From assembly GCF_001704295.1 (NCBI RefSeq), contig NZ_CP012334.1:62001-126000 (forward strand): a DNA stretch of 64,000 nucleotides. The letters run 5' to 3'. Below the pieces are notes generated by a model. The model saw only the letters and a list, made by a program, of their open reading frames with translations, was not told where the DNA came from and did not search any database. A program made the position numbers and the translations under genes. This document shows positions 20,439-28,703 of the stretch, one piece after another (position 1 is the first letter of the stretch; each line of letters begins with the position of its first letter). The DNA is from Bordetella sp. H567 (GTDB lineage: Bacteria > Pseudomonadota > Gammaproteobacteria > Burkholderiales > Burkholderiaceae_B).

Positions 20439-21599
20439 CTAGTGCGGCGACGACTTGACGGTGGACGGCTGGACGGTCGGATCCTGGCCCTTGCCCGCAT
20501 TGCTCCAGGCATGGCGGGTATAGGAAATGACCGCGGCGACTTCCACGTCGTTGAGCTGATTCATGAAGGCCGGCATCGGCGTGCCGGGACGCCCGTGCAG
20601 CACGGTCTTGATCTGCTCGGCCGGCGGACCCAGCACGATCTTGTCGCCGTCCAGGGCCGGGAAGGAGCCCGGAACGCCCTTGCCGTTGGCCTGGTGGCAG
20701 ACCGCGCAATTCGCGCCGAAGACCTTTTCGCCGCGGGCGATCAGATCGCCTTCGGCCCATTGCTTGTTGGGGTCGTCGGCCGCCGAGGCCAGTTTCTTCT
20801 TCTGGTCGTCGGCCCACTTGGCGAAGTCTTCCTTGGACTTGACCTCTACCACGATGGGCATGAAGGCGTGGTCCTTGCCGCACAGCTCGGCACACTGCCC
20901 GCGGTAGGTGCCGACCTTCTCGGCGCGGAACCAGGTGTCGCGCAGGAAGCCGGGAATCGCATCCTGCTTGACGCCGAAGTCCGGCACCATCCAGGAGTGG
21001 ATGACGTCGCCGGCCGTCAGCACGATACGGACTTTCTCGTCCACCGGCACCACCAGGGGATTGTCCACTTCCATCAAGTAGAACTCGCCCTTGGGTTCAC
21101 GGCCTTCGATCTGCGCACGCGGCGTGGAAAGCGTGGACAGGAACTTGACGCCGGTAGCCGGCCCGTCCACGTATTCGTAGCCCCACTTCCATTGGTAGCC
21201 CGTGACCTTGACGGTCAGGTCGGAACTGGACGTGTCTTTCATGGCAACCACCGTCTTCGTGGCGGGCAGGGCCATGGCGATAACGATGAAGAAAGGGATG
21301 ACGGTCCAGGCGACTTCCACGCCGACGTGCTCGTGGAAGGTGGCCGGCTGGTGCCCACGCGATTTGCGATGCGCCCAGATGGAATAGAACATGACGCCAA
21401 AGACGCCGATGAAGATGACCAGACAGATGCTGAGCATCATCCAGTGCAGCCACGTCACCTCCTGGGCAATCCGCGTAACGCCTTCATGCAGGTTTAGCTG
21501 GTCGACCCTGGGGCCTCCGGGCATATCCTTGACCTGGGCACAGGCAATGCCGCTTGCCAGCATTGCGCACGTTCCCAGTATCCCTCTCCACTTCTTCAT
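20439..21599 (-). CDS. ctaC: Cytochrome c oxidase subunit II with fused C-terminal cytochrome c domain (caa3-like)
   Basis: A 386-residue subunit II. A signal peptide (ending near GIACAQ) is followed by two transmembrane helices and a periplasmic cupredoxin domain with the CuA ligands in YRGQCAELCGKDHAFM. It carries an extra C-terminal class I cytochrome c with the heme motif CAVCH and a distal Met in GTPMPAFMNQL. The oxidase is therefore of the caa3 type, able to take electrons from its own heme c domain. It is the first gene of the oxidase operon. Confidence 0.96.
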   Translation of the reverse strand: MKKWRGILGTCAMLASGIACAQVKDMPGGPRVDQLNLHEGVTRIAQEVTWLHWMMLSICLVIFIGVFGVMFYSIWAHRKSRGHQPATFHEHVGVEVAWTVIPFFIVIAMALPATKTVVAMKDTSSSDLTVKVTGYQWKWGYEYVDGPATGVKFLSTLSTPRAQIEGREPKGEFYLMEVDNPLVVPVDEKVRIVLTAGDVIHSWMVPDFGVKQDAIPGFLRDTWFRAEKVGTYRGQCAELCGKDHAFMPIVVEVKSKEDFAKWADDQKKKLASAADDPNKQWAEGDLIARGEKVFGANCAVCHQANGKGVPGSFPALDGDKIVLGPPAEQIKTVLHGRPGTPMPAFMNQLNDVEVAAVISYTRHAWSNAGKGQDPTVQPSTVKSSPH

Positions 21600-21902
21600 G
21601 CTGACCCTCTATCATGACGCGTCCAGGGCCGTGCCGATGTGGCAGGGTGCTGCCGGTACCTACACGGGAAAACGCGCGATTATTGGACGGCAGATTTCGA
21701 GACGGGCGTAAAACCACTGCCGACCCGCGTCGGTTCTGCTCGAATCACAAAGAAACCGCCGGATTATAGCGGAGCCGGCATTCCCCCGTATCGCCGCGCG
21801 CCAAAGCCGGCTTGGCGCCGCTTCCCGTGCGGTCCCCGGCAAGGCGGGCGCGGGCGCGCTGCCCCATGGCCGCGGCCGCGAATAAGCCCCTAAAATCCCG
21901 CC
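21600..21902. other. Divergent intergenic region between ctaC and the NUDIX gene
   Basis: This 303-bp region must hold promoters for both the oxidase operon and the NUDIX gene. A TATAAT hexamer on the minus strand (21763-21768) is the best -10 candidate for ctaC, but no convincing -35 sits 16-18 bp from it. No repeat or gene is seen. Confidence 0.4.
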
Positions 21903-22733
21903 ATGCAGCACACCTTCCCGTCTTCGCCCTATCCGCCCCTGCCCGACGACCTGTATGCGGCGCTGCGCCATCGCGCACAGGAACCCGTCCCGCCATCGTC
22001 GCGCGGCCTGTATATCGCCGGCCGCCGTTGCGGCCAGGCAACCCTGGCGGCCTGCGACGCGCTGCGCGGGCAGCCCGGCGTGCGCATCGAGGCGGACAGC
22101 CTGCGGCTGGGCGAGGGCGTGCGTGCAGGCCCGGACCTGGACGCGATGCTCGCCGCCGTCGCGCATACCTTGCGGCAAGCTGACTGCCTGCGCGGCTGGC
22201 GCGATGAGCTGCTGGACATCCACGATGAATCGGACCTGCGACTCGGCGCCATCGAGCGCGCCGCGGTACGGCCGCTGGGCATCCTGACGCGGGCGGTGCA
22301 CCTGAATGCCTGGACGACGGACGGGCGCCTGTGGGTGGCGCGGCGCGCCCTGAACAAGGCGACGGACCCGGGCATGTGGGACACCCTGGTGGGCGGATTG
22401 GTCGCCAGCGGCGAATCGCTGGACGTGGCGCTGATCCGGGAATGCGAGGAAGAAGCGGGCCTGGCGCCGCGGCATATCCGTGCCCGCGATCCCCTGCGCA
22501 CCGTGCTGCGCATGCACCGGCGCCTGCCGGAAGGCTACCAGGTGGAAGACCTGCTGGTCAGCCGCTGCGTGCTGGCCGACGACGTGCGACCGGCCAACCG
22601 CGACGGCGAGGTGATGGAATTCGCGACCGTGACGCCCGGGCAGGCGCACGCCATGGCCGCGAACGGCGAATTCACATTGGAAGCGGCGCTGGTCGTGATC
22701 AACGATATCCGCGCGCATGGCGCGGCTCGATGA
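21903..22733 (+). CDS. NUDIX hydrolase (DUF4743-like two-domain type)
   Basis: A 276-residue protein. An N-terminal domain (about 10-115) resembles the DUF4743 region found with NUDIX domains. The NUDIX box at about 165-187 is intact: G-x5-E-x7-RE-C-x-EE-x-GL. This class is often annotated as thiamine pyrophosphokinase-like or as an isopentenyl-diphosphate isomerase relative, but no specific substrate can be named. A very strong hairpin with T5 lies about 65 bp after its stop and could end its transcript. Confidence 0.85.
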   Translation: MQHTFPSSPYPPLPDDLYAALRHRAQEPVPPSSRGLYIAGRRCGQATLAACDALRGQPGVRIEADSLRLGEGVRAGPDLDAMLAAVAHTLRQADCLRGWRDELLDIHDESDLRLGAIERAAVRPLGILTRAVHLNAWTTDGRLWVARRALNKATDPGMWDTLVGGLVASGESLDVALIRECEEEAGLAPRHIRARDPLRTVLRMHRRLPEGYQVEDLLVSRCVLADDVRPANRDGEVMEFATVTPGQAHAMAANGEFTLEAALVVINDIRAHGAAR

Positions 22734-22757
22734 ATAAGAAACGAGCTGATATTTGCG

Positions 22758-22792
22758 CGGTTCCTGCCGCCTGACCTTCACGTCGATAAGCT
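22758..22792 (+). promoter_or_regulatory. Promoter-like element shared by the two LRR genes (copy 1)
   Basis: A 35-bp block whose end lies exactly 77 nt before the start codon of the first LRR gene matches the block at the same distance from the second LRR gene (26 of 35 bases by hand alignment). The most conserved parts are CGGTT at the 5' end and ACGTCG-N-TAAGCT at the 3' end. This looks like the -35 and -10 of an ECF-type sigma factor promoter. Surrounding bases differ, so the conservation looks functional. Confidence 0.6.
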
Positions 22793-22796
22793 GCGC

Positions 22797-22845
22797 CGGG
22801 GTGCCCGCGACCATGCATGGTGCATGGTCGCGGCGCCCCGTTTTT
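22797..22845 (+). terminator. Very strong hairpin with T5, in the leader of the LRR gene
   Basis: A 12-bp perfect inner stem (CGCGACCATGCA / TGCATGGTCGCG, loop TGG) is extended by about eight more pairs with one bulge, and TTTTT follows directly. Structurally this is an intrinsic terminator and could end the NUDIX transcript. It lies just downstream of the promoter-like element of the LRR gene, so it might also act as an attenuator or a protected 5' end of that mRNA. Confidence 0.7.
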
Positions 22846-22869
22846 GCACTCGCATGAAGGAGCGACCAC

Positions 22870-23649
22870 ATGGCGGACGTCATCGTTTTTGGTTTGAGGA
22901 TTCCCGTTAACTCCGATTTTCGGCCGCCGGCACGGCCGGCAGGTCCGGAGCGGAATGTTTTTGTGGCGGTGGGCCCGCCGTCATCGGCGGAAGGCTCCGG
23001 GGCCGTAGCGGGCGGCCGCACGCACGTGACCGCGTCGGGAGAAAGCGCGGACCCCTCTTCCGAAATGCTGGAGGCCACGATGACGGCCGCGGCCTCATTC
23101 GAAGCGTTTGACGCCTGCAATCCGCCGGGTGGGCGCGCCCTTACCGCGCAGGAAAAGCAGGCCCTGGACCAATACGTGGAAGAGGGCCGCTGGCCGGAGC
23201 GGCGCGCCGAAGCCGTGGACCGCATCAGCAGCCTGATCCGGGAAGGCCGCACGTCGCTGGTGATGACGGACCTGCGCCTGACGCGCCTGCCCGATCTGGT
23301 GACGACGCTGCGCCTGAATACGCTGGATGTCTCCGGCAACCAGCTGCACGAACTCGCGGTTCCCGCGAAGTGTTCATTCTTCTATGTATCGGGCAATAAG
23401 CTGTCCTCCATGCCCGTGCTGCCGGAAGACACCCGCATGGTGTTCGCTTCGGACAACCCTATCCGCGAATTTCGCGGGCCGCTGCCGTCGACGCTGCATC
23501 ATGTGCAGGCCGCGAACAATGCGTTGGACACGATCCCGCCGCTGCCGCCGTCGGTCACATACTTCAACATCGCGGGCAACACGGGCCGGCTCGCGCAAGC
23601 CGACGTCGACGCCCGGATGCGCGGGACGCGCGGGGCGGCGGTTGCCTGA
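22870..23649 (+). CDS. LPX-type leucine-rich repeat protein, candidate type III secreted effector
   Basis: A 259-residue protein. Residues 1-88 are low-complexity and lack a classical signal peptide. Residues 90-125 form a predicted helical cap (EKQALDQYVEEGRWPERRAEAVDRI) like the one preceding the repeats in IpaH/SlrP/YopM proteins. Residues about 128-240 are five to six LRRs of about 20 residues (LNTLDVSGNQLHELAVP; LPPLPPSVTYFNIAGN class). There is no C-terminal E3-ligase (NEL) domain. A paralog is encoded convergently 0.8 kb away. The start has a good ribosome-binding site (GAAGGAG). Effector status is inferred from the fold and from a shared ECF-like promoter. Confidence 0.7.
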   Translation: MADVIVFGLRIPVNSDFRPPARPAGPERNVFVAVGPPSSAEGSGAVAGGRTHVTASGESADPSSEMLEATMTAAASFEAFDACNPPGGRALTAQEKQALDQYVEEGRWPERRAEAVDRISSLIREGRTSLVMTDLRLTRLPDLVTTLRLNTLDVSGNQLHELAVPAKCSFFYVSGNKLSSMPVLPEDTRMVFASDNPIREFRGPLPSTLHHVQAANNALDTIPPLPPSVTYFNIAGNTGRLAQADVDARMRGTRGAAVA

Positions 23650-23664
23650 TGCCGGGGTGCCATC

Positions 23665-24344
23665 ATGTATCTATCCAATAGCGTCCCGCTCGATGGGTTC
23701 TCGACCTGGTATGTTCCGCCGCCGCCGGACGCATCTCAGGGACCCCACGAACCCCATGCACCCCATGCCGCCGCCAGTGCATCGGCTGTCAGCGGCCCCT
23801 CTACGAGGTGGCCAGCGGAAAATGGCTGGTCGGCCGCTTCGAAGAAGAGCACCCGCTGGCGGCATGCCTATGCATGGCCTGGATCGAACGCTGCGCCCCG
23901 CACACCGTGCGAAATCTTCCGCCGACGGAACTCATGCTGGACTACCGTCCGCACGGCAGCCCGGCCGAGCAGGCCGCGGAATGCGTCCGTTTGCTGAGCT
24001 GCGGCGCCATGTCCCTCTCGCTGGACGGCAAGCCGCATGGGGAAGCCATGGAGACAATGGCCGGGCTGCTGTCCGTGCATGGCTGCGGCATCCTGCTGAC
24101 CCCGGGACATGCCAGGGTGCTGGACAAAATCGAGCGCCCGCTCGCCGACGGATATGTGATCACGCTGCGCGATCCCGATACCTGCTCGGCGCGCGTCATC
24201 CGCGACCATCGCGAATTCTGGGAGGACAACGCGGCGTCGCCGGACGTGACGCCGATGGCCGACGATAGTATCCACGGCCCCGGCGACATCCTGATCGTGC
24301 CGCCCCGGCCGCTGCGCTTTCCGCTTTCGCCGGCGCTTGCATAG
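23665..24344 (+). pseudogene. Frameshifted gene between the LRR genes; possible papain-like protease effector
   Basis: A start 15 bp after the LRR gene stop opens a frame beginning MYLSNSVPLDGFSTWYVPPPP. Around 23735-23800, near runs of CCCC and GCCGCCGCC, good coding moves to another frame (PLYEVASGKWLVGRFEEEHPL) and continues to 24344. The second part has no credible own start (a GTG at 23808 lacks a ribosome-binding site). Joining the parts gives about 226 residues. The C-terminal part has Cys in AACLCMAW, His in PGHARVL and Asp in LRDPDT, an order seen in papain-like proteases, but no family is recognised with confidence. A sequencing error, real decay or programmed frameshifting are all possible. 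Confidence 0.5.
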
Positions 24345-24365
24345 GGCCGCGGCGCCCACGGGCGC

Positions 24366-24394
24366 GGGCGGATAAGGCTGGCCTTTATCCGCCC
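24366..24394. terminator. Bidirectional hairpin between convergent effector-like genes
   Basis: GGGCGGATAAGG and CCTTTATCCGCCC form a near-perfect stem (one bulged base) with a four-base loop, between the 3' ends of the frameshifted gene and the second LRR gene. The T-tract is weak on both strands. The position suggests a shared terminator. Confidence 0.5.
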
Positions 24395-24484
24395 GGGCTA
24401 TCCCCGGCGATGTCGCTCATGGCCAAGATCGCGGCTTCGAACTCAGGTTCGCCGCTGGCGGCCATGGCGCGCGATCGCTGGGGA

Positions 24485-25432
24485 TCAGGCCGAAAGACGC
24501 GAGTCCCGGATAAGCACGGGCGCGCATATCCTGGCGTCGACGGCGGCCTGCGTCAGCTTGCCGCCGTTGCCCTCGATATCGAATTGGACCATGGACGCCG
24601 GCATCGACGGCAGCGCATCCAGCATGTTATTCGGTGCGTACACATGGCTGAGCGTGCTGGGCAGCGGCCCGCGGAATTCGCGAATGGGGTTGTCCGCCGC
24701 GAAGACCATGCGGGTGCCTTCGGGAAGGACCGGCATGGCGGTCAAGGCATTGCGGGATACATGCAGGAAGGCCACTTCGGCGGGCACCGCCAGCTCCGCA
24801 AGCTTGTTCCCCGAGACATCCAGCGTATCCAGGCGCAGCGTTTTCACGATGTCGGGCAGGCGGGTCAGGCCCAGATCACTCAGTGACAGCGCGCTGGCGT
24901 TGGACCCGATGAAGCAGGCTATCCGCTCGGCAGCCTTCGCCCGCTGTTCAGGCGGCTTGCCTTGGCTTACGTATTCGTCCAAGGCTTGTTTCTCCTCTGG
25001 GGTCAGCGTGCGTGCCACGTTCTGGCGTTTCGGTACGGCGAAGGCACGCTCCTGCTGGTGCAGCTGCGCCAATTCCGATGCGAACGACGCGGCGAATCCC
25101 TGGTCGACATGCTTCGACGTGATCAAGCCCAGCTCCCGGCCTTGTTGAGATCCGAGCGCGATGTCCTGGCCCCGTGCGGATGCCTTCAACATCAGGTCGT
25201 TCCGGTCCCGTGGAGATGCCACCAACATTCCTGCTTCCCGGCCCCCCGTTTCCAATCCCTGGGCCGATTCGGACGGCCGGTCCGATACCGCAGCCGACGC
25301 GAATTTCGATACCAGGCCTGCTGCCGTGATATCCAGCAGTCTGCCTATCATTCCGCCCACGATAGGCGTGTCGCCCGGAAGCTGCCAGGTATGGGCAGAG
25401 ACACCTAATCCCATCATTGATACGTCGCTCAT
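24485..25432 (-). CDS. LPX-type leucine-rich repeat protein, candidate type III secreted effector (paralog)
   Basis: A 315-residue paralog of the LRR protein at 22870. The N-terminal 140 residues are unrelated to those of its partner and contain a moderately hydrophobic stretch (about 22-48), possibly a chaperone-binding or targeting region. From about 142 the two align without gaps at roughly 60 percent identity: the helical cap (EEKQALDEYVSQG, residues 146-175), then LRRs (about 180-295) with LDTLDVSGNKLAELAVP and NPIREFRGPLPSTL. There is no NEL domain. It has the same ribosome-binding sequence and the same upstream element as its partner, pointing to co-regulation. Different heads on a shared LRR body suggest different targeting. 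Confidence 0.7.
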   Translation of the reverse strand: MSDVSMMGLGVSAHTWQLPGDTPIVGGMIGRLLDITAAGLVSKFASAAVSDRPSESAQGLETGGREAGMLVASPRDRNDLMLKASARGQDIALGSQQGRELGLITSKHVDQGFAASFASELAQLHQQERAFAVPKRQNVARTLTPEEKQALDEYVSQGKPPEQRAKAAERIACFIGSNASALSLSDLGLTRLPDIVKTLRLDTLDVSGNKLAELAVPAEVAFLHVSRNALTAMPVLPEGTRMVFAADNPIREFRGPLPSTLSHVYAPNNMLDALPSMPASMVQFDIEGNGGKLTQAAVDARICAPVLIRDSRLSA

Positions 25433-25471
25433 GTCGTCGCTCCTTCATGCGAGTGCAAGGGGGCTGGCTGC

Positions 25472-25493
25472 GCCGATGCGCGGATGCATCGGC
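25472..25493 (-). other. Leader hairpin of the second LRR gene
   Basis: An 8-bp perfect stem (GCCGATGC/GCATCGGC, six-base loop) lies in the 5' leader of the second LRR gene, between its promoter-like element and its ribosome-binding site. This is the same place as the larger hairpin in the first LRR gene. The stems differ in sequence, so structure rather than sequence is shared. Confidence 0.45.
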
Positions 25494-25509
25494 TACATCG
25501 CCCCGGGCG

Positions 25510-25544
25510 AGCTTAGCGACGTCACGCTCGTGCGACGGAAACCG
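25510..25544 (-). promoter_or_regulatory. Promoter-like element shared by the two LRR genes (copy 2)
   Basis: The counterpart of the element at 22758-22792, on the minus strand and again ending 77 nt before the start codon. It keeps CGGTT at the 5' end and ACGTCG-N-TAAGCT at the 3' end, with most differences confined to the middle spacer. This is what two promoters read by the same alternative sigma factor would look like. Confidence 0.6.
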
Positions 25545-25639
25545 AAGGAATATCAGGCGCGTTAACAGCGCAAGGGTTGGTGGTTGCGCGATCGGCCCAG
25601 GGCCACGCACGCCGTTCCTGCTTCACGGCTTCCTCACGA

Positions 25640-27421
25640 TCAATGCGAATGCCTGGGGTCGCCGAGCTTCTCCACGACTTTCAAGTAGAGGGTCGCGGGC
25701 TCCAGGCACATGCCGGTGGATAGCTGCCCGGTCATGCCGCGGAAGATTTCCTGCCAGGGCGTCTGCGGCGGCGGTATCTGGAAGGCCGGGCCGCCGCGGC
25801 GCGCTTCGAGTTCCGCCGGGTCGACCTCCAGCGTCACGGTGCGAGCGTTCAGGTCCACGCGGATGCGGTCGCCAGTGCGCAGCAGCGCCAGGCCCCCGCC
25901 CGCCGCCGCTTCCGGCGACATGTTCAGGATCGACGGACTTGCCGATGTACCGCTTTGGCGGCCGTCGCCCATGCAGGGCAGCGAGTCGATGCCCTGCTGG
26001 ATCAGCCGGGCGGGCGGCGCCATGTTGACCACCTCCGCGCCACCGGGATAGGCAATCGGCCCGGCGCCGCGTATGACCAGCATGCAGTGTTCGTCGATGT
26101 TCAGGTCCGGGTCGTCGATGCGCGCGTGGTAGTCCTCCGGGCCATCGAACACGATGGCGCGCGCCTCGAAGGCGTTTTCGTCGCCGGGCGCCGACAGGTA
26201 GGCCTTGCGGAAATCCTCGCCCACGACGGACATCTTCATGATGGCGCTGTCGAAGAAGTTTCCCGACAGCACGATGAATCCGGCGCGCTGCTTCAGCGGC
26301 GTGTCGCAGCTGCGGATCACGTCGCGGTCCGTGGTGGCCGCGCTGCCGGCGATGTCGGCCACCGTCTTGCCGGACACGGTCAGGCAATCGCCATGCAGGC
26401 GGCCCGCGGCCAGCAGTTCATGCTGCACGGCCGGCACGCCGCCGGCGCGATGGAAGTTTTCGCCCAGGTATTCGCCCGCCGGCACGCAGTTGACCAGCAG
26501 GGGAACGTCTTCGCCGAAGCGCTGCCAATCCTCCAGCGACAGGTCCACGCCCATGTGACGCGCGATGGCGATCAGGTGAGGCGGGCAGTTGGTGGAGGCC
26601 CCCAGCGCGGACGCCACGACGATGGCGTTTTCGAAGGCGCGCCGCGTCAGGATGCGCGACGGCCGCAGGTCCTCGCGCACCATGTCGACGATGCGCAGGC
26701 CCGTGGCATAGGCCATCTGCCCGCGCTCGCGGTACGGGGCCGGAATGCTGGCGCAGGTGGGCAGCGACATGCCCAGGGCTTCGGCCAGCGAATTCATGGA
26801 CAAGGCGGTGCCCATGGTGTTGCAGTGGCCCACCGAGGGCGACGAGGCCGTGGCCAGCGTCATGAAGCCTTCGTAGTCGATCTTGCCGGCGGCCATCAGG
26901 TTGCGGGCGTGCCAGATCACCGTTCCCGAACCGACGCGCTTGCCTTCGTGCCAGCCGTCCAGCATGGGGCCGCCGGACAGCACGATGGCCGGGATGTCGA
27001 CAGTGGCCGCCGCCATCAGGCAGGCCGGCGTGGTTTTGTCGCAGCCCGTGGTCAGCACCACGCCATCCAGCGGATAGCCGTGCAGGATTTCCACCAGCCC
27101 CAGATAGGCGAGGTTGCGGTCCAGCGCCGCCGTGGGACGCCGGCCTTGTTCCGCCAGCGGATGCACCGGGAATTCCATCGGAATGCCGCCGGCATCGCGG
27201 ATGGCGGCCTTGGTGCGCTGGGACAGCTCCAGATGGTGGCGGTTGCACGGCGCCAGGTCGCTGCCGGTCTGCGCGATGCCGATGATGGGACGTCCCGACT
27301 GCAGTTCGGCGCGCGTCAGGCCGTAGTTCAGGTAGCGCTCGACATAGATCGCCGTCATGTCGGCATGGGTGGGATCGTCGAACCATTTCTGGCTGCGCAG
27401 TCGGCGGGGGGCGTCGGACAT
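25640..27421 (-). CDS. IlvD/Edd family sugar-acid dehydratase (arabonate/xylonate dehydratase-like)
   Basis: A 593-residue dehydratase. The N-terminal pattern [26 protein letters not shown] matches the pentonate dehydratase subgroup (L-arabinonate, D-xylonate) rather than IlvD proper. Iron-sulfur and magnesium site motifs are visible: [18 protein letters not shown] and GHCNTMGTA. These enzymes convert sugar acids to 2-keto-3-deoxy acids. It is the last gene of an operon with a DctPQM-type TRAP transporter under a GntR-like regulator, so the operon probably imports and dehydrates one sugar acid. The exact substrate is undetermined. Confidence 0.88.
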   Translation of the reverse strand: MSDAPRRLRSQKWFDDPTHADMTAIYVERYLNYGLTRAELQSGRPIIGIAQTGSDLAPCNRHHLELSQRTKAAIRDAGGIPMEFPVHPLAEQGRRPTAALDRNLAYLGLVEILHGYPLDGVVLTTGCDKTTPACLMAAATVDIPAIVLSGGPMLDGWHEGKRVGSGTVIWHARNLMAAGKIDYEGFMTLATASSPSVGHCNTMGTALSMNSLAEALGMSLPTCASIPAPYRERGQMAYATGLRIVDMVREDLRPSRILTRRAFENAIVVASALGASTNCPPHLIAIARHMGVDLSLEDWQRFGEDVPLLVNCVPAGEYLGENFHRAGGVPAVQHELLAAGRLHGDCLTVSGKTVADIAGSAATTDRDVIRSCDTPLKQRAGFIVLSGNFFDSAIMKMSVVGEDFRKAYLSAPGDENAFEARAIVFDGPEDYHARIDDPDLNIDEHCMLVIRGAGPIAYPGGAEVVNMAPPARLIQQGIDSLPCMGDGRQSGTSASPSILNMSPEAAAGGGLALLRTGDRIRVDLNARTVTLEVDPAELEARRGGPAFQIPPPQTPWQEIFRGMTGQLSTGMCLEPATLYLKVVEKLGDPRHSH

Positions 27422-27542
27422 GGTGAATCTCGTATGAATGTTTGCGGGGGCCGGCCACCGTGGCCGTACCCCGTCTCGCCCGCCGGAACAGGCACGGCGG
27501 AGGCCGGCCCCGGAATCGGCGGGCCGGCGCTTGCACAGGTCT

Positions 27543-27575
27543 ATCGCTGCCCGGAAATCGCCTGTGGGCAGCGAT
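27543..27575 (-). other. Hairpin after dctP
   Basis: A 10-bp perfect stem (ATCGCTGCCC / GGGCAGCGAT) with a 13-base loop lies directly after the TRAP binding-protein stop codon, before the dehydratase. Such hairpins commonly stabilise the 3' end of highly expressed binding-protein mRNA and reduce read-through to the next gene. No T-tract is present. Confidence 0.5.
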
Positions 27576-27581
27576 CCTCCA

Positions 27582-28601
27582 TCAGCCCTTGCGGACCTTG
27601 TTGATCTCGTCCTGCAGCTGCTTGACCAGCTCCGGCCCCAGGTCCTGCGTGTACTTGTCGACCACGGGCTGCGCCTTCTCGCGCAGCCGCTGCAGTTCCT
27701 CGGGCGACACGGCGTTGATCTTCATGCCGGCGTCCTTCAGCACCGCCATCGCCTTGGTGGAGTCGGCGCGGCTGTCCTTGCGCTCGAAATCGCGCGAGGA
27801 GGCGGCGGCCTGGCGGATCAGCTTCTGCTCGTCGGGCGACAGCGTGTCCCACCATTTCTTCGATGCCAGCAGCACCCACGGCGTGTATACGTGGCGCGTC
27901 AGGCTCAGGTAGGGCTGCACTTCGTAGAACTTGCTGCTCTGGATGGTGGTGACCGGGTTCTCCTGGCCGTCGACGGTGCGCGTCTCCAGGGCGGTGAACA
28001 ATTCGGAGAACGGCATGGGCACCGCGTTGGCCCCCAGTGCGCCGAACACACCCAGCGCAATCTGGTTCTGCATCACGCGCAGCTTGATGCCCTGCATGTC
28101 TTCCGCCTTGGCGATCGGGTGCTTGGAATTGGTCACGTTGCGAAAACCGTTTTCCCAATACACCAGGCCGACCAGGCCCTTGGCGTCCAGCATCTTCAGC
28201 AGCTTTTCGCCGAAGGGGCCGTCCAGCACGGCATCGGCTTCCTTTTCGTCGTTGAACAGGAAAGGCAGATCGAAGACGCCGAATTCCTTGACCATGGTCG
28301 CCAGGGGCGCGGTGGAGCCCACCATCATTTCCTGCGCGCCACCCACCAGGGCCGCCTGCATCTGCTCGTCCGAGCCCAGGTTGGCGGAACCGTAGGTGCG
28401 CATCTTCAGCTTGCCGCCGCTGATCTTGCCCAGTTCTTCGGCCAGGTAGCGCGCCGCGCGGCCCTGGACGCTTTCTTCGTTCAGGCCGTAGCCGAAGCGG
28501 ATGATCCGCGTCTTGACTTCCTGGGCGTGGGCCAGGCCCGCGGTGGCGCACGCCGAAACGGCGGCCAGCGCGATGGCCAACTTCTTCATGGAGGTAAACA
28601 T
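27582..28601 (-). CDS. dctP: TRAP transporter substrate-binding protein (DctP family)
   Basis: A 339-residue periplasmic solute-binding protein with a signal peptide (MKKLAIALAAVSACATAGLAHAQ region). It has the DctP pattern of TRAP receptors: GYGLNEESVQGRAARYLAEEL near the N-terminus and IKLRVMQNQIALGVFGALGANAVPMPFSEL containing the Arg that normally pairs with the ligand carboxylate. This agrees with an acid substrate such as a sugar acid. AAGGAG supports the start. It is third in the Q-M-P-dehydratase operon. Confidence 0.9.
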   Translation of the reverse strand: MFTSMKKLAIALAAVSACATAGLAHAQEVKTRIIRFGYGLNEESVQGRAARYLAEELGKISGGKLKMRTYGSANLGSDEQMQAALVGGAQEMMVGSTAPLATMVKEFGVFDLPFLFNDEKEADAVLDGPFGEKLLKMLDAKGLVGLVYWENGFRNVTNSKHPIAKAEDMQGIKLRVMQNQIALGVFGALGANAVPMPFSELFTALETRTVDGQENPVTTIQSSKFYEVQPYLSLTRHVYTPWVLLASKKWWDTLSPDEQKLIRQAAASSRDFERKDSRADSTKAMAVLKDAGMKINAVSPEELQRLREKAQPVVDKYTQDLGPELVKQLQDEINKVRKG

Positions 28602-28703
28602 GGTGGAGTCTCCTTGGGGTTATCGCTTCAAAGCGGCTACGGTTGTCGTTTCGGGGACATCGCTACCCGGGCCCCCGGTCTCGGCCGGGTGGGATGGCGG
28701 GCC

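Noticed and set aside
23808-24344. Annotating only the downstream frame as an intact gene starting at GTG 23808.
   Set aside because: No ribosome-binding site precedes it, and plausible protein sequence continues upstream of the GTG in the same frame without a start before a stop. A frameshifted gene explains both halves better.
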